Source of the DNA: Trichosphaerium sp. ATCC 40318
Taxonomy: Eukaryota > Discosea > Flabellinia > Trichosidae
Direction: 5' to 3'
Length of the DNA stretch: 21,473 nucleotides
Assembly (NCBI GenBank): GCA_038496445.1
Contig: JALMLS010000317.1
Coordinates: 1 to 21,473 of the forward strand
The notes under the pieces are model-generated. The model was not told where the DNA came from. It ran no database searches and saw nothing but the letters and a program-made list of their open reading frames with translations. This document shows, one piece after another, positions 8,494-18,621 of this stretch. Position 1 is the first letter of the stretch, and the number at the start of each line of letters is the position of its first letter. The translations under genes and the position numbers were made by a program.

Positions 8494-9438
8494 ATGGAAA
8501 CAAATTCAACAAAGAGCTTGGCTTTTACTGTACTTGATCTTCATGTGAAATTCAAACATATATCTGCATGTTCAACATTGAAGCATTCACAAAATTCCAT
8601 ACACTCTCAAAAAGAGCAGCAATCAATACACATTTTGATGCAACACTACAAAGAAAAGGACAATGGATAGGGTGGTATAAAAGTGGAAAAGTACGTATTA
8701 AACAATATAGTACAGGTCCATGTAAAGTTTGGTATGAGAATGGAAATATCAAGCTACAATGTATGATACATGGAAAGAAAAAAGGCGAACAAAAAGAGTT
8801 CTATGAAAATGGACAGCTCAAGTCACAAAGCATGTGGGTTGATGATAAACAACATGGTGAACAAAAAGAGTGGTATGAAAATGGACAACTCGAGTCACAA
8901 GGCATGTGGGTTGATGGTAAATGTCGTGGTAAAAAAACAGGTTGGTATGAAAGTGGACAGCTCGAGGCATAAGCATGTGGGTTGATGATAAGCAACATGG
9001 TGAAACAAAAATGTGGTATTCAAATGTTCAACTAAAGATACAAAGCATGTGGGTTGATGGTAAACTTCATGGTGAAAAAAAGGTTTGGCATGAAACAGGA
9101 CGATTAATAAATCAAACCACATGGTTTGATGGTGTACAAACAAAAAAAAATCGATTTGTATACAAACCATGTGGGTTGATGATAAAAAACATGGAGAAAT
9201 AAAAGAGTGGTATATAGATGGGCAACTAAAGATACAAAACATGTGGGTTGATGATAAAAAACATGGTGAAGAAAAAATCGATTTGTATAATTCAGCTGTA
9301 TCTTCAAAGTTTGACGCCCTTCTTTCCATGTTTGAAATAAACTTTTACCAGCAAATGCCCTACATGTTCTTTTTGTTCTTTGACATAAGATACAGGTTAG
9401 ACCTATCTTTTTTATCATTAATCTCTCCTGCTTATTAA
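8494..9438 (+). pseudogene. YwqK/MORN-like repeat protein, frameshifted
   Basis: Tandem 23-residue units of the type WVDGK.HGE.KEWYENGQLKSQ.M, the repeat named after bacterial YwqK and common in protist and giant-virus proteins. About eight units run from 8655 to 9290. The frame is broken. An N-terminal part (ATG 8494) shifts near 8565 into the main frame (8568-8969). That frame meets a CAA-to-TAA stop with a 1-nt loss at 8966-8974. The next segment (8975 on) shifts again at a run of nine A (9142-9150), and the last segment stops at 9438. Every shift behaves as the loss of one nucleotide. The N-terminal part could be a degenerate F-box, but this is weak. Alternative explanations are unrecognised introns or sequencing errors in homopolymers; the CAA-to-TAA change argues for real decay. 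Function is unknown. Confidence 0.75.
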
Positions 9439-10014
9439 AACGACATGTGCAAAAAAACAAACTCAAAAGGGATTATGCGTAAACTCCAGCTCGCCTCTGT
9501 ATTGTTTAGGGCTGCAAGAGTATTTTTTGATTTGTAGTTTAGTACAAGTAGTATCTTTTAGGAATAAAAACTGTCCTTAAAAAGAACATCTATTTGGTCT
9601 TTTCACGAAATTGTACAACTCCACTGGCCAACCCATTACATCCCATCAATGCAACTCCACCTCATTTCTTACATTTGGTCAACTGTATCCTATCCTTCCT
9701 TCAATAGATTGTGCTCAGTTAGAGTTTATAGCGTACTATCCGGGTGTACTACCTATGACTAGTATTGGAACAATGGCGTACTTATTGGTATCAGCTTCAA
9801 ATGACGACAAGTTTGTAGGGTTTTTTTGACCTTTTTGTCTCTATTTTAGTGATACAATTGTCTATAAAGACGGCCAAAACGTGTTTGCTTAGGAATAGAA
9901 CCCGAAACCTATTGTGAAATGTCACGAAAAGTTAAGAGAAGGTATAAGACTGACCTTCACAATTAGTTGTCACGATATATATCTTGTAATCTAAAAATGA
10001 TAATTCGGCTAGGA
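9439..10014. other. Intergenic, one unexplained reading frame
   Basis: A plus-strand frame at 9611-9829 (72 codons, no ATG near its start) reads like protein (LTFGQLYPILPS, QLEFIAYYPG), but I do not recognise it and could not extend it by splicing. Otherwise nothing is seen. Confidence 0.3.
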
Positions 10015-10226
10015 GGATTTGACATGAAATAACACTATTTTGTTAGCGCTACTCATGCTTTTTTGGGACAGCTTGTGAACATAGATAGCCTTTTGCAACT
10101 CTATAGCTATACCATTAGCGTATCGTAGTGGATTTCTTCAGGTGAGCATTCCAACAGAAAATCACGTGTGATACTAATCTGGAGCAGCTACGTTACAATA
10201 AAATAGCGTTATTTCAGGGCGAATCC
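10015..10226. repeat. Complete copy (B) of repeat family E1
   Basis: The ends are GGATTTGACATGAAATAAC... on the left (10015) and, inverted, GGATTCGCCCTGAAATAAC... on the right (to 10226). Both ends carry AAATAAC where copy A carries AAATAGC at both ends, so the two termini have changed together. The internal block TTAGCGCTA, TTGTGAACATAG, ATAGCCTTTTGCAACT, AGCTATACCATTAG, GTGATACTAATC is shared with copy A. An ATAGC/GCTAT hairpin lies at 10085-10110. There is no coding capacity and no clear target-site duplication. Confidence 0.75.
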
Positions 10227-11340
10227 AAAGTAGTACAACTGAAAGTAGTTGCTGTCAAAAACCCATTGTACGTTTGAGCAAGGCACGTTCCCCAATAACT
10301 TTGACAGTGGCGATACATTACGTTGTGAGGTTGGCAGAAAACCATATACTCAAATATTGGCTGTCGTTTGTGTTTTACTAATATTTTCCAGCAACCATCT
10401 TCGAAAAGCGTGAGTTCAATCTTTGGAAAAATTTTAATTCTGATTGGCTATACTGCTGGTCACAAAGCCTGAGGCCTTCCTCTGTTGACACAATGCGAAA
10501 CCAAAAACCAAACAAATATCTTCATAATCATCATTGGCATTCAGTAATTGTTTGTGCCAATAGAGTTACAATATTGTGGTAACATACTTTATTCATATTC
10601 CCAATTCCCGACATTATAAAAACGGATTCTCCAAGCTAGAAATTTGTGTTTTTTCGCATTAATGACAGTATAAAAGTATTTTACTGGCGTTTGATAAGTG
10701 AGAGGTAGTTGTTTAAGTACGGTAGTATCGTAAAACAACATCAGCAAGTAGCAGTTCTATACAATGGCAGATTACGATTCAAAAAGTTGTTGTGTTGATT
10801 GAATATGTAATTTGTATGTGTACAAGAGATAACTCGAATTTAATAAATGGGAAAAGTCTCTGGCTACGCGATCCAGGGGATCGAAGCTGAGTGGGACGTA
10901 TACTCTCCTCCAATCTGGTATTGTAGCTCAACAAGAACGCATGAAATACATACATACAAACAAACTGATAAATGGACTAAAGAACTGGTAATCACCACTT
11001 CACAGCCTCAATAGTTCCCTAATGAGATTCGAAATATAGGCTGCAACTGAAGTTTAAGACGGTCTGAAGTGAGTAAAACCGTCTCGAAGATTCATCAAAA
11101 GCCCACAAATACCAAAAACTCAAAATTGCAAGTGCCACCATACAGGTTTGTGACTACTCTAAGCTTGCTGGCTACAATCTTGACAATGTAACACAGGCTT
11201 AGGGACGATTTTTGTAAGCAGTTCACACTTTCAAAAAAAGTCTAGCACACCTCAAAAACGTTATTTTTGGCCAAATTTTGGGTATGCTTCAAAGCACAGT
11301 TGTGTCTACAGTTTAGATGAAACAGAACTTGCTGGTAATT
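10227..11340. other. Gene-less stretch
   Basis: I find no reading frame, conserved motif or repeat shared with the rest of the window. Short stretches may be decayed coding DNA but none can be supported. Confidence 0.4.
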
Positions 11341-12150
11341 AATAGTGTACTTCAATCAACTATTTCATTGAATCCAAAAACGAGTTTTTTCTGCCTGGGA
11401 TCATATTCTTCTCCTCTAACACCACCATGTTTTGCAGGTAATTCTTGAACACCATAGTGATTAAGGATTACATTCTGTCGTTTGGTGCATTTTTTATCAC
11501 TTTTAGTGTTCCACATAAAGCTAGCATCACCTGTCTCTATACCTGATTGCTGTAAATTGGTCATTGTTTTGAACAATCATTCTAACCCACAGATACCTTT
11601 TTCAAATCTTTCCTTTTGGCAGCAGGTGCTCAATAAACCATTGTCTACCTACCAGCAGTTATAGAGTATTTGATAATTTAGGTATCAAAACACGGAGGTT
11701 ACTTTTTCATAGAAGTTGATGAACATAATATTTAAATGAAAATGGCAAAATACTCACTCTTGCTTGGTATTTTATTGAATCAGAGGTCCATACAGCTTGC
11801 TGTAGTTATGTTTTACCACTACAGAAGTTTTAGAGACAGAACTTACTTTTTACATGGAGATACTTCAGTACTTACCAAAAACAGTTTCTTTGAAACTATG
11901 CTGCTACAGTTATTTAACTATTGCTGAAATTTATGCTGTATCATATACAGTGTATGGACTATACTTTCAAAGAGTACAGGACCTTCAATAACTCATGGTA
12001 TTTCATAAAATGTAAAACTGCTTTTGGTAAATGGAGTACGGAATATTGGAATTTACAGATTACGCAAGGCTGTACAGACTTGAAACCCTTCTTAACATAT
12101 GTCAAATAGCTATTAAATGTATGTACGCCATTTAAATGCTTGTACACGCT
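11341..12150 (-). pseudogene. Unrecognised decayed coding region
   Basis: A 74-codon minus-strand frame (11352-11576) ends in KHGGVRGEEYDPRQKKLVFG and reads like genuine protein. Upstream on the same strand, broken frames continue with phrases such as QWFIEHLLPKGKI (about 11596-11640) and YVKKGFKSVQPCVIC (about 12060-12110), separated by stops that GT-AG introns do not repair. This looks like an old transposon or gene relic. I considered piggyBac-type transposase but the motifs are too weak to name a family. Confidence 0.3.
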
Positions 12151-12794
12151 TGCCCTACATCGGTATTGGGGAACTCGATTTGACTAGAATATTAACACAG
12201 CAAACCAGCGTTTTAAGCGTTTTCCGAGCGATAAACGTCATTTAAAGGTACATTGTACATACACGTTCATATTGTGGTACCATAAGCTTTATTTTAGCCC
12301 ATAACGCATAAATTTATTTGCAAGAGCTGTTTATGATGATTCCATGCTCAAACCATCTGTTTATTCTCAATGAAGCTCGATTGAAGCTTTTTTAGCTATG
12401 TATTAAAAAAATACGCCAAAAAACATGTAAAAAAGTAAATAATTTATTTCACACTTAAAACATAACAATAGAGCCATTCGTTCTAGAGATATATTAACAC
12501 ACGCTAAAGCATTGATATAAGAGGTGTGAACCGCTTACAAAAATAGTCCCTATTTAAATAATTACAAAAACTCGACAATAAGGCATTCTATGCCAGCGTA
12601 CTTATTCTATCTATGACAAATTGGGAAGAAAACGGAATGAAACAAAGTACATACAATGATAAAATACAAGTTTTTTGACTAACATGTTGGGAACGCTACA
12701 AACATTTGCTAGAATAAAATCAGTAGTGACTACGCTAGAGCCACCAAAAACTATGCGCCTTTCCTCCCAAGCGCATCTTCTTTTTGACACAGTA
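12151..12794. other. Gene-less stretch left of the transposon
   Basis: AT-rich DNA with no gene, repeat or site that I can support. It is the left flank of the MULE insertion. Confidence 0.4.
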
Positions 12795-12803
12795 AGCTAA
12801 TTT
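12795..12803. repeat. Left 9-bp target-site duplication (AGCTAATTT)
   Basis: AGCTAATTT directly precedes the left inverted repeat and recurs at 16278-16286 directly after the right inverted repeat. Nine bases is the usual duplication length for Mutator-like elements. The two copies are identical. Confidence 0.85.
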
Positions 12804-12829
12804 GCAGACATTCCCAAAAATCCAAAAAA
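12804..12829. repeat. Left terminal inverted repeat of the MULE
   Basis: GCAGACATTCCCAAAAATCC plus a poly-A stretch. About 20 of 26 positions match the reverse complement of the right end at 16252-16277. Confidence 0.75.
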
Positions 12830-13367
12830 AAGTCCAAAAAATTCTTTTTATTTTTGGGAATGGTTCGTTTTAGGTTGAAGCGTGATTGGGTATGTGTTCG
12901 TTATGCTTATGGCAATTTTAAGGTACCACGCCATGTCGCTAGAGGGACTAGCAAATATTGATCAGTTTTAACAGCATTAATCACTAAATATTGTTTAGCG
13001 CAGAGAAAAAGTACAGATACGTCAATAAACAATAGCGCGAAAAAAAAAAAAACCAGATTGACACTTTGTCAAGTTTTCTTTATTTTTTTATTTTTTTTTT
13101 TCATGGCAATGCTGTTTTTGGGCGTAGAAAATGCCATTGAACACAGTGTGAGCCAAAAAACAAGTTTTTCCAATTTTTTTTTTTGTACCCTCTCTTTGTG
13201 CGCTAAACACTTGTAGTAGCATTTTGGTACAATATGGGCAATCACGTTAAAACTAGTTTTCCCTTGACCAAGGTTTGACAGAAAAAAAAAAACAGGTAAA
13301 AATTCTGCAAAAAAAGAAAAATTGAATTGAAGCACATGGTTAAAGAACGGTACGTTTATTTTTCCTT

Positions 13368-16181
13368 TTACTCTTCTACTATGTACTCACTTTCTGTATA
13401 CTTTTTGGGTCTAATGCTGGCTCGCTTTTCATCCTTTTTACGCAAACGGCGTTTAAATACTGGTTCATTATTTTCATCCCATTCTTCAATGTGATCACCT
13501 CCAAGTAATCTCTGGAGTGCTTTAAAATTTTCCTAAATAAACGGTAAGCTTATGTTAATTGTAGATGGCAGTACTTGGCGTTTAGAGATATTCACAGCAA
13601 TTATCTCTGTCTCCAACAAATCTACCTCACGAGCTGGAAGACTTTCAAGTACGTCATCAGGTGTAGGTGCAATACAAGGTGTGTAACCTTCTTCAATAGT
13701 GATGGCGTTGGATGCTTCAACACCTTCAACCTCAGGTACGTTATCTTGGACCAATGTATTGTCCTCACTTGCTGATTTCTTTGAAGACAAAGGAGTGGTG
13801 AGCTGCAAGTTAAACGCAGTGGTATCTACTTCATTGGGCTCATGCCTTTGGCGTTTACGCTTACAACTACGAGGTTTTGGAGGTTGAGTACGTACTATGT
13901 GCATTTGCTTTTTGGTCTTGCCTGTAAAACGTTGTTAGTACAGAGCAACTACAGTAATTTAAAAAAATTATCTTACCAACCATAGAATCTCTAATACGCT
14001 GTAGACCGCGCATGGATATAACGTCGTCTTTGGTTATGCTCACAGCCAATATGTGCTTGCAAGGCTTACCAAAGAGATGATATTGGTCACAACTACAATA
14101 CGCATCATGTATAGTGTTGCCACAGGTAACATTGTAGGTATGGTCAGGTACAGACTGCGATTTTACCAAATAGAAAACAATATTGTTATTAACGTCCAAT
14201 ACAGGTTCTACATTGCCTTCCTATGATAAAATTAGGCTAAAACATGAATAAATATTTAAAGGTACCTCTTCAGATATTTCTTTGCCGAGGTACAAACTTT
14301 TTCTCACTGACTTTTCTTCCTTAGAGAGCGCTGGTGGAACTTTAGAAAGGTACCCAAGTTTCCACCCTTCACTAAGCAACATGTAGCTTACTTTAAGTGC
14401 TAGCAAAGAAATGGACTCAGAAGATTTTTTCATGCCTACAGATTTTTATTTTCTGATGCAACACAAATTACAACGTACGATAAACAATTGCCTTTTGTTT
14501 GAAAACAGTCTCCGTCTTGTTGTTAGTATTCCAAAGACCCAATTGAGTTTTACGAATACTTCCGCAGTCAGCCCACAAATCTCTCCAAAAGTCAGTAAAC
14601 CAAAACTCGTTGAAGTAGTCAATTAGTTGTTGTGCTAAACAAATTATTAGTTTACTTAGAAGCTATTTGGTTACCTTTTTTTTGGTTAACAACGATCTGT
14701 TTTACAAAATTAGGGAAACTCGCTTTCAATGTGTTAAACTTCTCCATGTCAGGACTACGCTCCATGCGTATCAAAGCGTCCAAAAGACGCTTTCTAATCA
14801 CAGTGAGTAAGTGATTTTATTAAAAACCCGCTTGAGTACGTACCTAATCTTTTTAAACCCAGCCATGGTCTTTACTATTTTTTTGGCAATCGCACACTTC
14901 CAATTAGTGTGGTAATGCCACTGACACAAAACAACTTTCCATCCAATATCTAATGCTGCTTGTATAGTTGTTTCGCATCGATCACACATCACCACAGGAG
15001 TGTACGGAATGCCATAGCGTTCTTCCATTTTTTGTTTAATAACTCCAAAAATAGTTGACGCATTGACTTTGTTGTGAGCGCTACAGATAGCAAATAGAGG
15101 AACAAACCCTCTACCATCTACCGAGTGCTCGATAGTGAGAGCACACAAAGGAAATCTAGATTGAAGGCTTAGTGGTACGAAAACAGTTTAAACAAAATGT
15201 ATTATTGTACCAATGTTTATTACTTTTATACTCTTCATCCCATCCAATCACTTCTCTTCCGTATTTGTGCAACATTTCCATCCAGTTTGTTTTATTTTTA
15301 CCATCTTTTTCTGTAACTCCCAAAAGAAACGACCAATCGCTGTCTCCAGAACTTGGAAAATCAGATGTATGTTGAGGATATACAACATAAGGACGGAGGG
15401 TAGGAGATAGTAACACATCTGATATTTCTTTGGCAACAGTATCAGGCACTCTGCAAAAAGAGGTAAGTTGTACAAAAAAAATAAAAAAAATAAAATCATA
15501 CTTATATTGTGTACGAGCCCTTGTCCACCAAGAATGCATCCACTTGGTTATCGCAGATAGATCTGGATGCCACTTTGTAGTAACTCCCAATTTTTGGATA
15601 AGTTTAGGGACCATGACTCTGTGTACGTAGGATGGATTTATTGCACCAAAATAATTGTCTCCAAAATCGTCTAGTTCTTTTGCAAACTTTCTTATCTAAA
15701 TAGCGTTTAGTTTAACGTGCAATGAGAAAACAACAAGATGTACCAAGAAATAAAAAAAACTTTTGTCTACTGTCTTTCTTGCTGAAAACTCTGGTGCGTG
15801 GTTGCCATACAAATCGATGTAGGCTATATCCGGAGCGCTTGTTCGCACATAAATGTGCCGTTCTACATTACAACAGGAGCCTTTAGGGCAGCTGGTACAT
15901 TTGCCCTTTTCGTGTGCTATTAAAACACATTTGTCTACGGGTTTAGTGCATCTATAATACTGCAAAGCTTTCGCGCCATTCAAAGACAGATTACGAAAGT
16001 CTGGTCCTCCCAATGACTTCTGTTGTTTGAAGTACCTGCCGCAACGCATCAATGGTTGAGTGCCAATGCGTTTAACGTTGTGTCTCATATAGTCAGGGGC
16101 ATTTAATTGCAAGAAGATAGGCAAATGCCTCAAAGTGCACTGTGAGGATAGTGTGACACCTTCTCTACTCCACCGTGACAT
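13368..16181 (-). CDS. MULE transposase with SWIM zinc finger
   Basis: Rebuilt 789-aa protein. Exons on the minus strand: 16181-15771, 15695-15502, 15450-15211, 15167-14844, 14793-14675, 14634-14479, 14435-14266, 14220-13977, 13921-13575, 13532-13368; phases all match. Residues 74-130 hold a WRKY/GCM1- or FLYWCH-like Cys/His cluster (YYRC, then KC, CTSC, CC and a late H), a probable DNA-binding module. The MULE catalytic core follows: D273 (GWDEEYKSN), D344 (VVMCDRC) with the family's CQWH at 363-366, and E471 in WNTNNKTE. A SWIM finger lies at 580-594 (CSCDQYHLFGKPCKH). The C-terminal part is basic, then low-complexity and acidic, ending KKYTESEYIVEE. The protein should cut and rejoin the element's ends. 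Introns are 40-75 nt, several with GTAC donors like host genes. Intron 15451-15501 has no stop and keeps frame, so it could be retained. The ATG at 16181 follows a possible acceptor (CCCAG at 16185), so an upstream exon cannot be excluded. Confidence 0.9.
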
Positions 16182-16251
16182 TGCCTGGGAAAATAACTGC
16201 TATTAAACTAAAACGCGCCAATCCAATTTATAAAATTTATTTTTGGGAATG

Positions 16252-16277
16252 TTTAATGGATTTTTGAAGATGCCTGC
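16252..16277. repeat. Right terminal inverted repeat of the MULE
   Basis: Read inward on the minus strand it starts GCAGGCATCTTCAAAAATCC, an imperfect match to the left end at 12804-12829. Confidence 0.75.
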
Positions 16278-16286
16278 AGCTAATTT
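16278..16286. repeat. Right 9-bp target-site duplication (AGCTAATTT)
   Basis: Identical to 12795-12803 and directly adjacent to the right inverted repeat. Confidence 0.85.
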
Positions 16287-16429
16287 AAGGAGTAAATTGG
16301 TATGTACCTATTTCTTTCCATCTCCACTACAAGTGAAACTTTGATTTCAAAAATAAAACAGAAAAAGGATTAATTGAAGAGATGTTTATTTGCGTATGCT
16401 TGAAGAAGTAGTAGCTTTTTTCATACAAT

Positions 16430-16639
16430 TTAGTAAGGAGCTTTGCTCATACACGCCAAGAAGTCAGAACACCCGTTATTGCATGGAAAATAGCGAATAC
16501 AGCATCTGTACTTAAGGATTTTTGTGTCGCAGTCCTCGCAAGATTGTTGTGGAAGAGAAGCGACCTCACAATCGTCTGAAACTACTCCCAAGAATAGAAT
16601 AGCTAGTGTAAAGAAGATAAGAATTGTTGAGGTACGCAT
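16430..16639 (-). CDS. Small secreted cysteine-rich protein
   Basis: Intronless 69-aa frame. The start chosen is the ATG at 16639, which puts a basic N-terminus (MRTS) directly before a strongly hydrophobic stretch (ILIFFTLAILFLGVV, about residues 6-20) typical of a signal peptide; cleavage is likely near Ser21. An upstream in-frame ATG at 16690 would add 17 polar residues ahead of the signal and is less likely. The mature part of about 48 residues has eight cysteines (C..C..C..CC..C..C..C), consistent with four disulphides. Family and role are unknown. Secreted proteins of this build serve as defence peptides, effectors, wall or matrix components, or signals; nothing here distinguishes these. 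It lies 144 bp outside the transposon's right duplication. Confidence 0.7.
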   Translation of the reverse strand: MRTSTILIFFTLAILFLGVVSDDCEVASLPQQSCEDCDTKILKYRCCIRYFPCNNGCSDFLACMSKAPY

Positions 16640-18467
16640 TTTGTTGTAGTTTAAACTTAATGCTTCTGTTTTGGATTGTGATAAAATCACATTGCTTCTT
16701 GCGTTGTTGTGTAACGCATTGTTGGGTGTGTTTGGGTACCACCCGAAGTATTCTTTCTGTTACAAAAGGTTACTGTGACATAGGTCCTGTTAAAGCCCTA
16801 TAGACGTATGGAGTTACAAAGAAAGGTATCAAATTGTTTCTTGTTTTCTGTTCACTCGAAAGTTTTTAAAATAAAAACAACTAGCGCTAGTACAGGTTGG
16901 GTGTCGTGAATTCTTAAACACCAAACTATATTGTGGGTACCTTTATTTGGTTAACATGACATGGTTCATGCGTGATAAATGGCGCAAATGGGTTTTACCC
17001 TTTGAGTAATTCAAAATTACAACAGCAAACATTCACGGTTTATCTTCTCATAAGCAAAAAAGTTGTGTACTGTAATAAGAACCCCTTAAAAGTGTTTGTT
17101 AGCATTTATACTCAAACTGGTTTCTAAAATGACCCTGTAAAAACGATGCGGAGAGCTTTGGGCTTCACAATGGGGCAATCTGGATTTTATGTTCAGCTGC
17201 GCTTTAAACCATGTGAACAAACTTTTTTTCGTCTACAACAAGATCACGAAACTAAACCACAAAGAGTTTCAAACAACTACAGTCTTATAGACTCACAAAA
17301 GATTTGCGCGTTGAATGATGCACATTTTAATGTTCAATGAAGAATGGTCTTGCTACCGACATACTAAAACATAGTTACGAGTATGAACATATTGTACAGA
17401 ACGAAATTTGTCAATAGCCAGGTAAGAAGACAAAACAATCTTCAAAAAGAAGCGATAGCCTTTTTTCTTTACCATTGCCGGGTATTTCTACGCTATGGGT
17501 ATCAGACATGTCGACAGACAGAAGTAACAAACCAGCTTCCAGAACATATTAATACGTGGAGAAATAGTACAAACCATTGTTGTTTTTAAACCACATTTTC
17601 TATTGACATCAGCTTCCTGGTGTGTTTTGAAAAGTGGTTCGTTAGTACTACACACTCAAAACGTTTATAACCGACAACATACGTTTAAAGGTGCTTAACA
17701 AAACGTACAATACCAAAGTTTGGGTAGCTCAAATTTGAAACTATTGTTCGCGAATTCATTTTCGAAGACTCACGTGTTTGGCCTTGTACATTATGTAGAG
17801 CGCAGCTCATTTTTTAGTCTTATATTTTCTGAAAAGTGGTGGATGACCTTTGTAGCCACGTGGTGGCGAACGGGTAACTCCATAAGAAAAAATACTGAAA
17901 GTATTGTTGGTTAAATTCTGCTTATGACTACACGCTCGTACAGCCCAACCATGCTCTCTTTTGCGAAATATTGTTCACAAACACGTTGGATACACTAAGT
18001 CAATGTTAACAGGGCTTATGATATAAGACCACTTTCTGGCAGGCCCATATGAAGAATACGAAAGGTTAATCTTAGTACATACAATAATTAGACGACAACT
18101 TTGAGGTAACTTGCACGTAGTGAGGTGTACTTACTATCGGATTTACGGACCAAATCAATAACAGATGAGGTTGTTAAGATGTTGGCTGGTGTTGGTAAAC
18201 GAAATGGAGAATACAAATGAACTTGCTAGCAAGTTTTTGTTCAGATGAAAAACAAAAACAGAAAGACTCTATTTGCTAAAAACAGAGTGCGTTGATACGA
18301 TCATTAAACAAGTTGTTGTTGCCTATCCACATACATGTGTGTTGCTCTTGAGCGCAATTAAACCTGTGACAGGTGCATATTCCATTCATTGATGACTTCC
18401 TTACAATTCCATGGCAGTCTTGAACCTTGCACTATTTGCCTGGCATCTACCCATCTCATGACAAGCC
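16640..18467. other. Long stretch without a supported gene
   Basis: Several plus-strand frames of 60-70 codons occur (17146-17340, 17383-17589, 17720-17914), but none matches a known family, has a convincing signal, or can be joined by phase-correct introns. The density of broken frames suggests decayed coding or transposon DNA. The promoter of the cysteine-rich gene should lie just right of 16640. Confidence 0.35.
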
Positions 18468-18502
18468 ACTCAAGTCAATGGCACAAGTGGGTTGATGGTA
18501 AA
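18468..18502 (+). pseudogene. Relic unit of the YwqK-type repeat
   Basis: CTCAAGTCAATGGCACAAGT, then GGGTTGATGGTAAA, closely matches the unit at about 8817-8850 in the repeat pseudogene (CTCAAGTCACAAAGCATGTG, then GGTTGATGATAAA). It encodes the remnant KWVDGK before a stop. A later TTCTATGAAAAC (about 18546) may be the next unit's FYEN. It indicates a second, almost erased copy of that gene family. Confidence 0.5.
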
Positions 18503-18621
18503 TAAAATAATGAATCCAAACTGGTAACCCCGAAGCACTCTCTATTTTCTATGAAAACAAAACAATAAAAGATAGTTCGTGTATTTATTATCTTCTTGTT
18601 GGTACATAACGTCCTTCTTTT

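Larger units (their letters stand above)
12804..16277 (-). mobile_element. Complete Mutator-like (MULE) DNA transposon
   Basis: 3,474-bp element carrying a single minus-strand transposase gene (13368-16181). The outer ends are imperfect inverted repeats. The left begins GCAGACATTCCCAAAAATCC and the right, read inward, GCAGGCATCTTCAAAAATCC. The similarity picks up again further in: ACATTCCCAAAAAT and CGTTTTAG.TT are found at both ends. The left end also contains a 13-bp inverted pair, CATTCCCAAAAAT (12809-12821) and ATTTTTGGGAATG (12850-12862). A third copy of that motif sits at 16239-16251. Perfect 9-bp direct repeats flank the element. Intact ends, matching duplications and an unbroken predicted transposase suggest a fairly recent insertion that may still be active. 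The DNA from 12863 to 13367, between the left end and the gene's stop codon, holds no second gene. Confidence 0.9.

Noticed and set aside
8650-9300. Regular direct repeats suggestive of a CRISPR array
   Set aside because: They are translated 69-nt protein repeats (WVDGK.HGE..EWYENGQLK) without spacers, in a eukaryotic setting.
8801-9466. Long minus-strand frames opposite the YwqK repeats
   Set aside because: They are antisense shadows of the tandem repeats (recurring INPHA/HQPTCF phrases) and have no independent support.
11500-11660. Possible piggyBac transposase (DNGLLST / KGICGLE phrases)
   Set aside because: The similarity depends on switching frames across stops and lacks the catalytic signature, so I left it unnamed.
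13069-13335. 88-codon minus-strand frame downstream of the transposase stop
   Set aside because: It is dominated by A/T homopolymers (K/F runs), lies inside the MULE's non-coding left part and has no recognisable domain.
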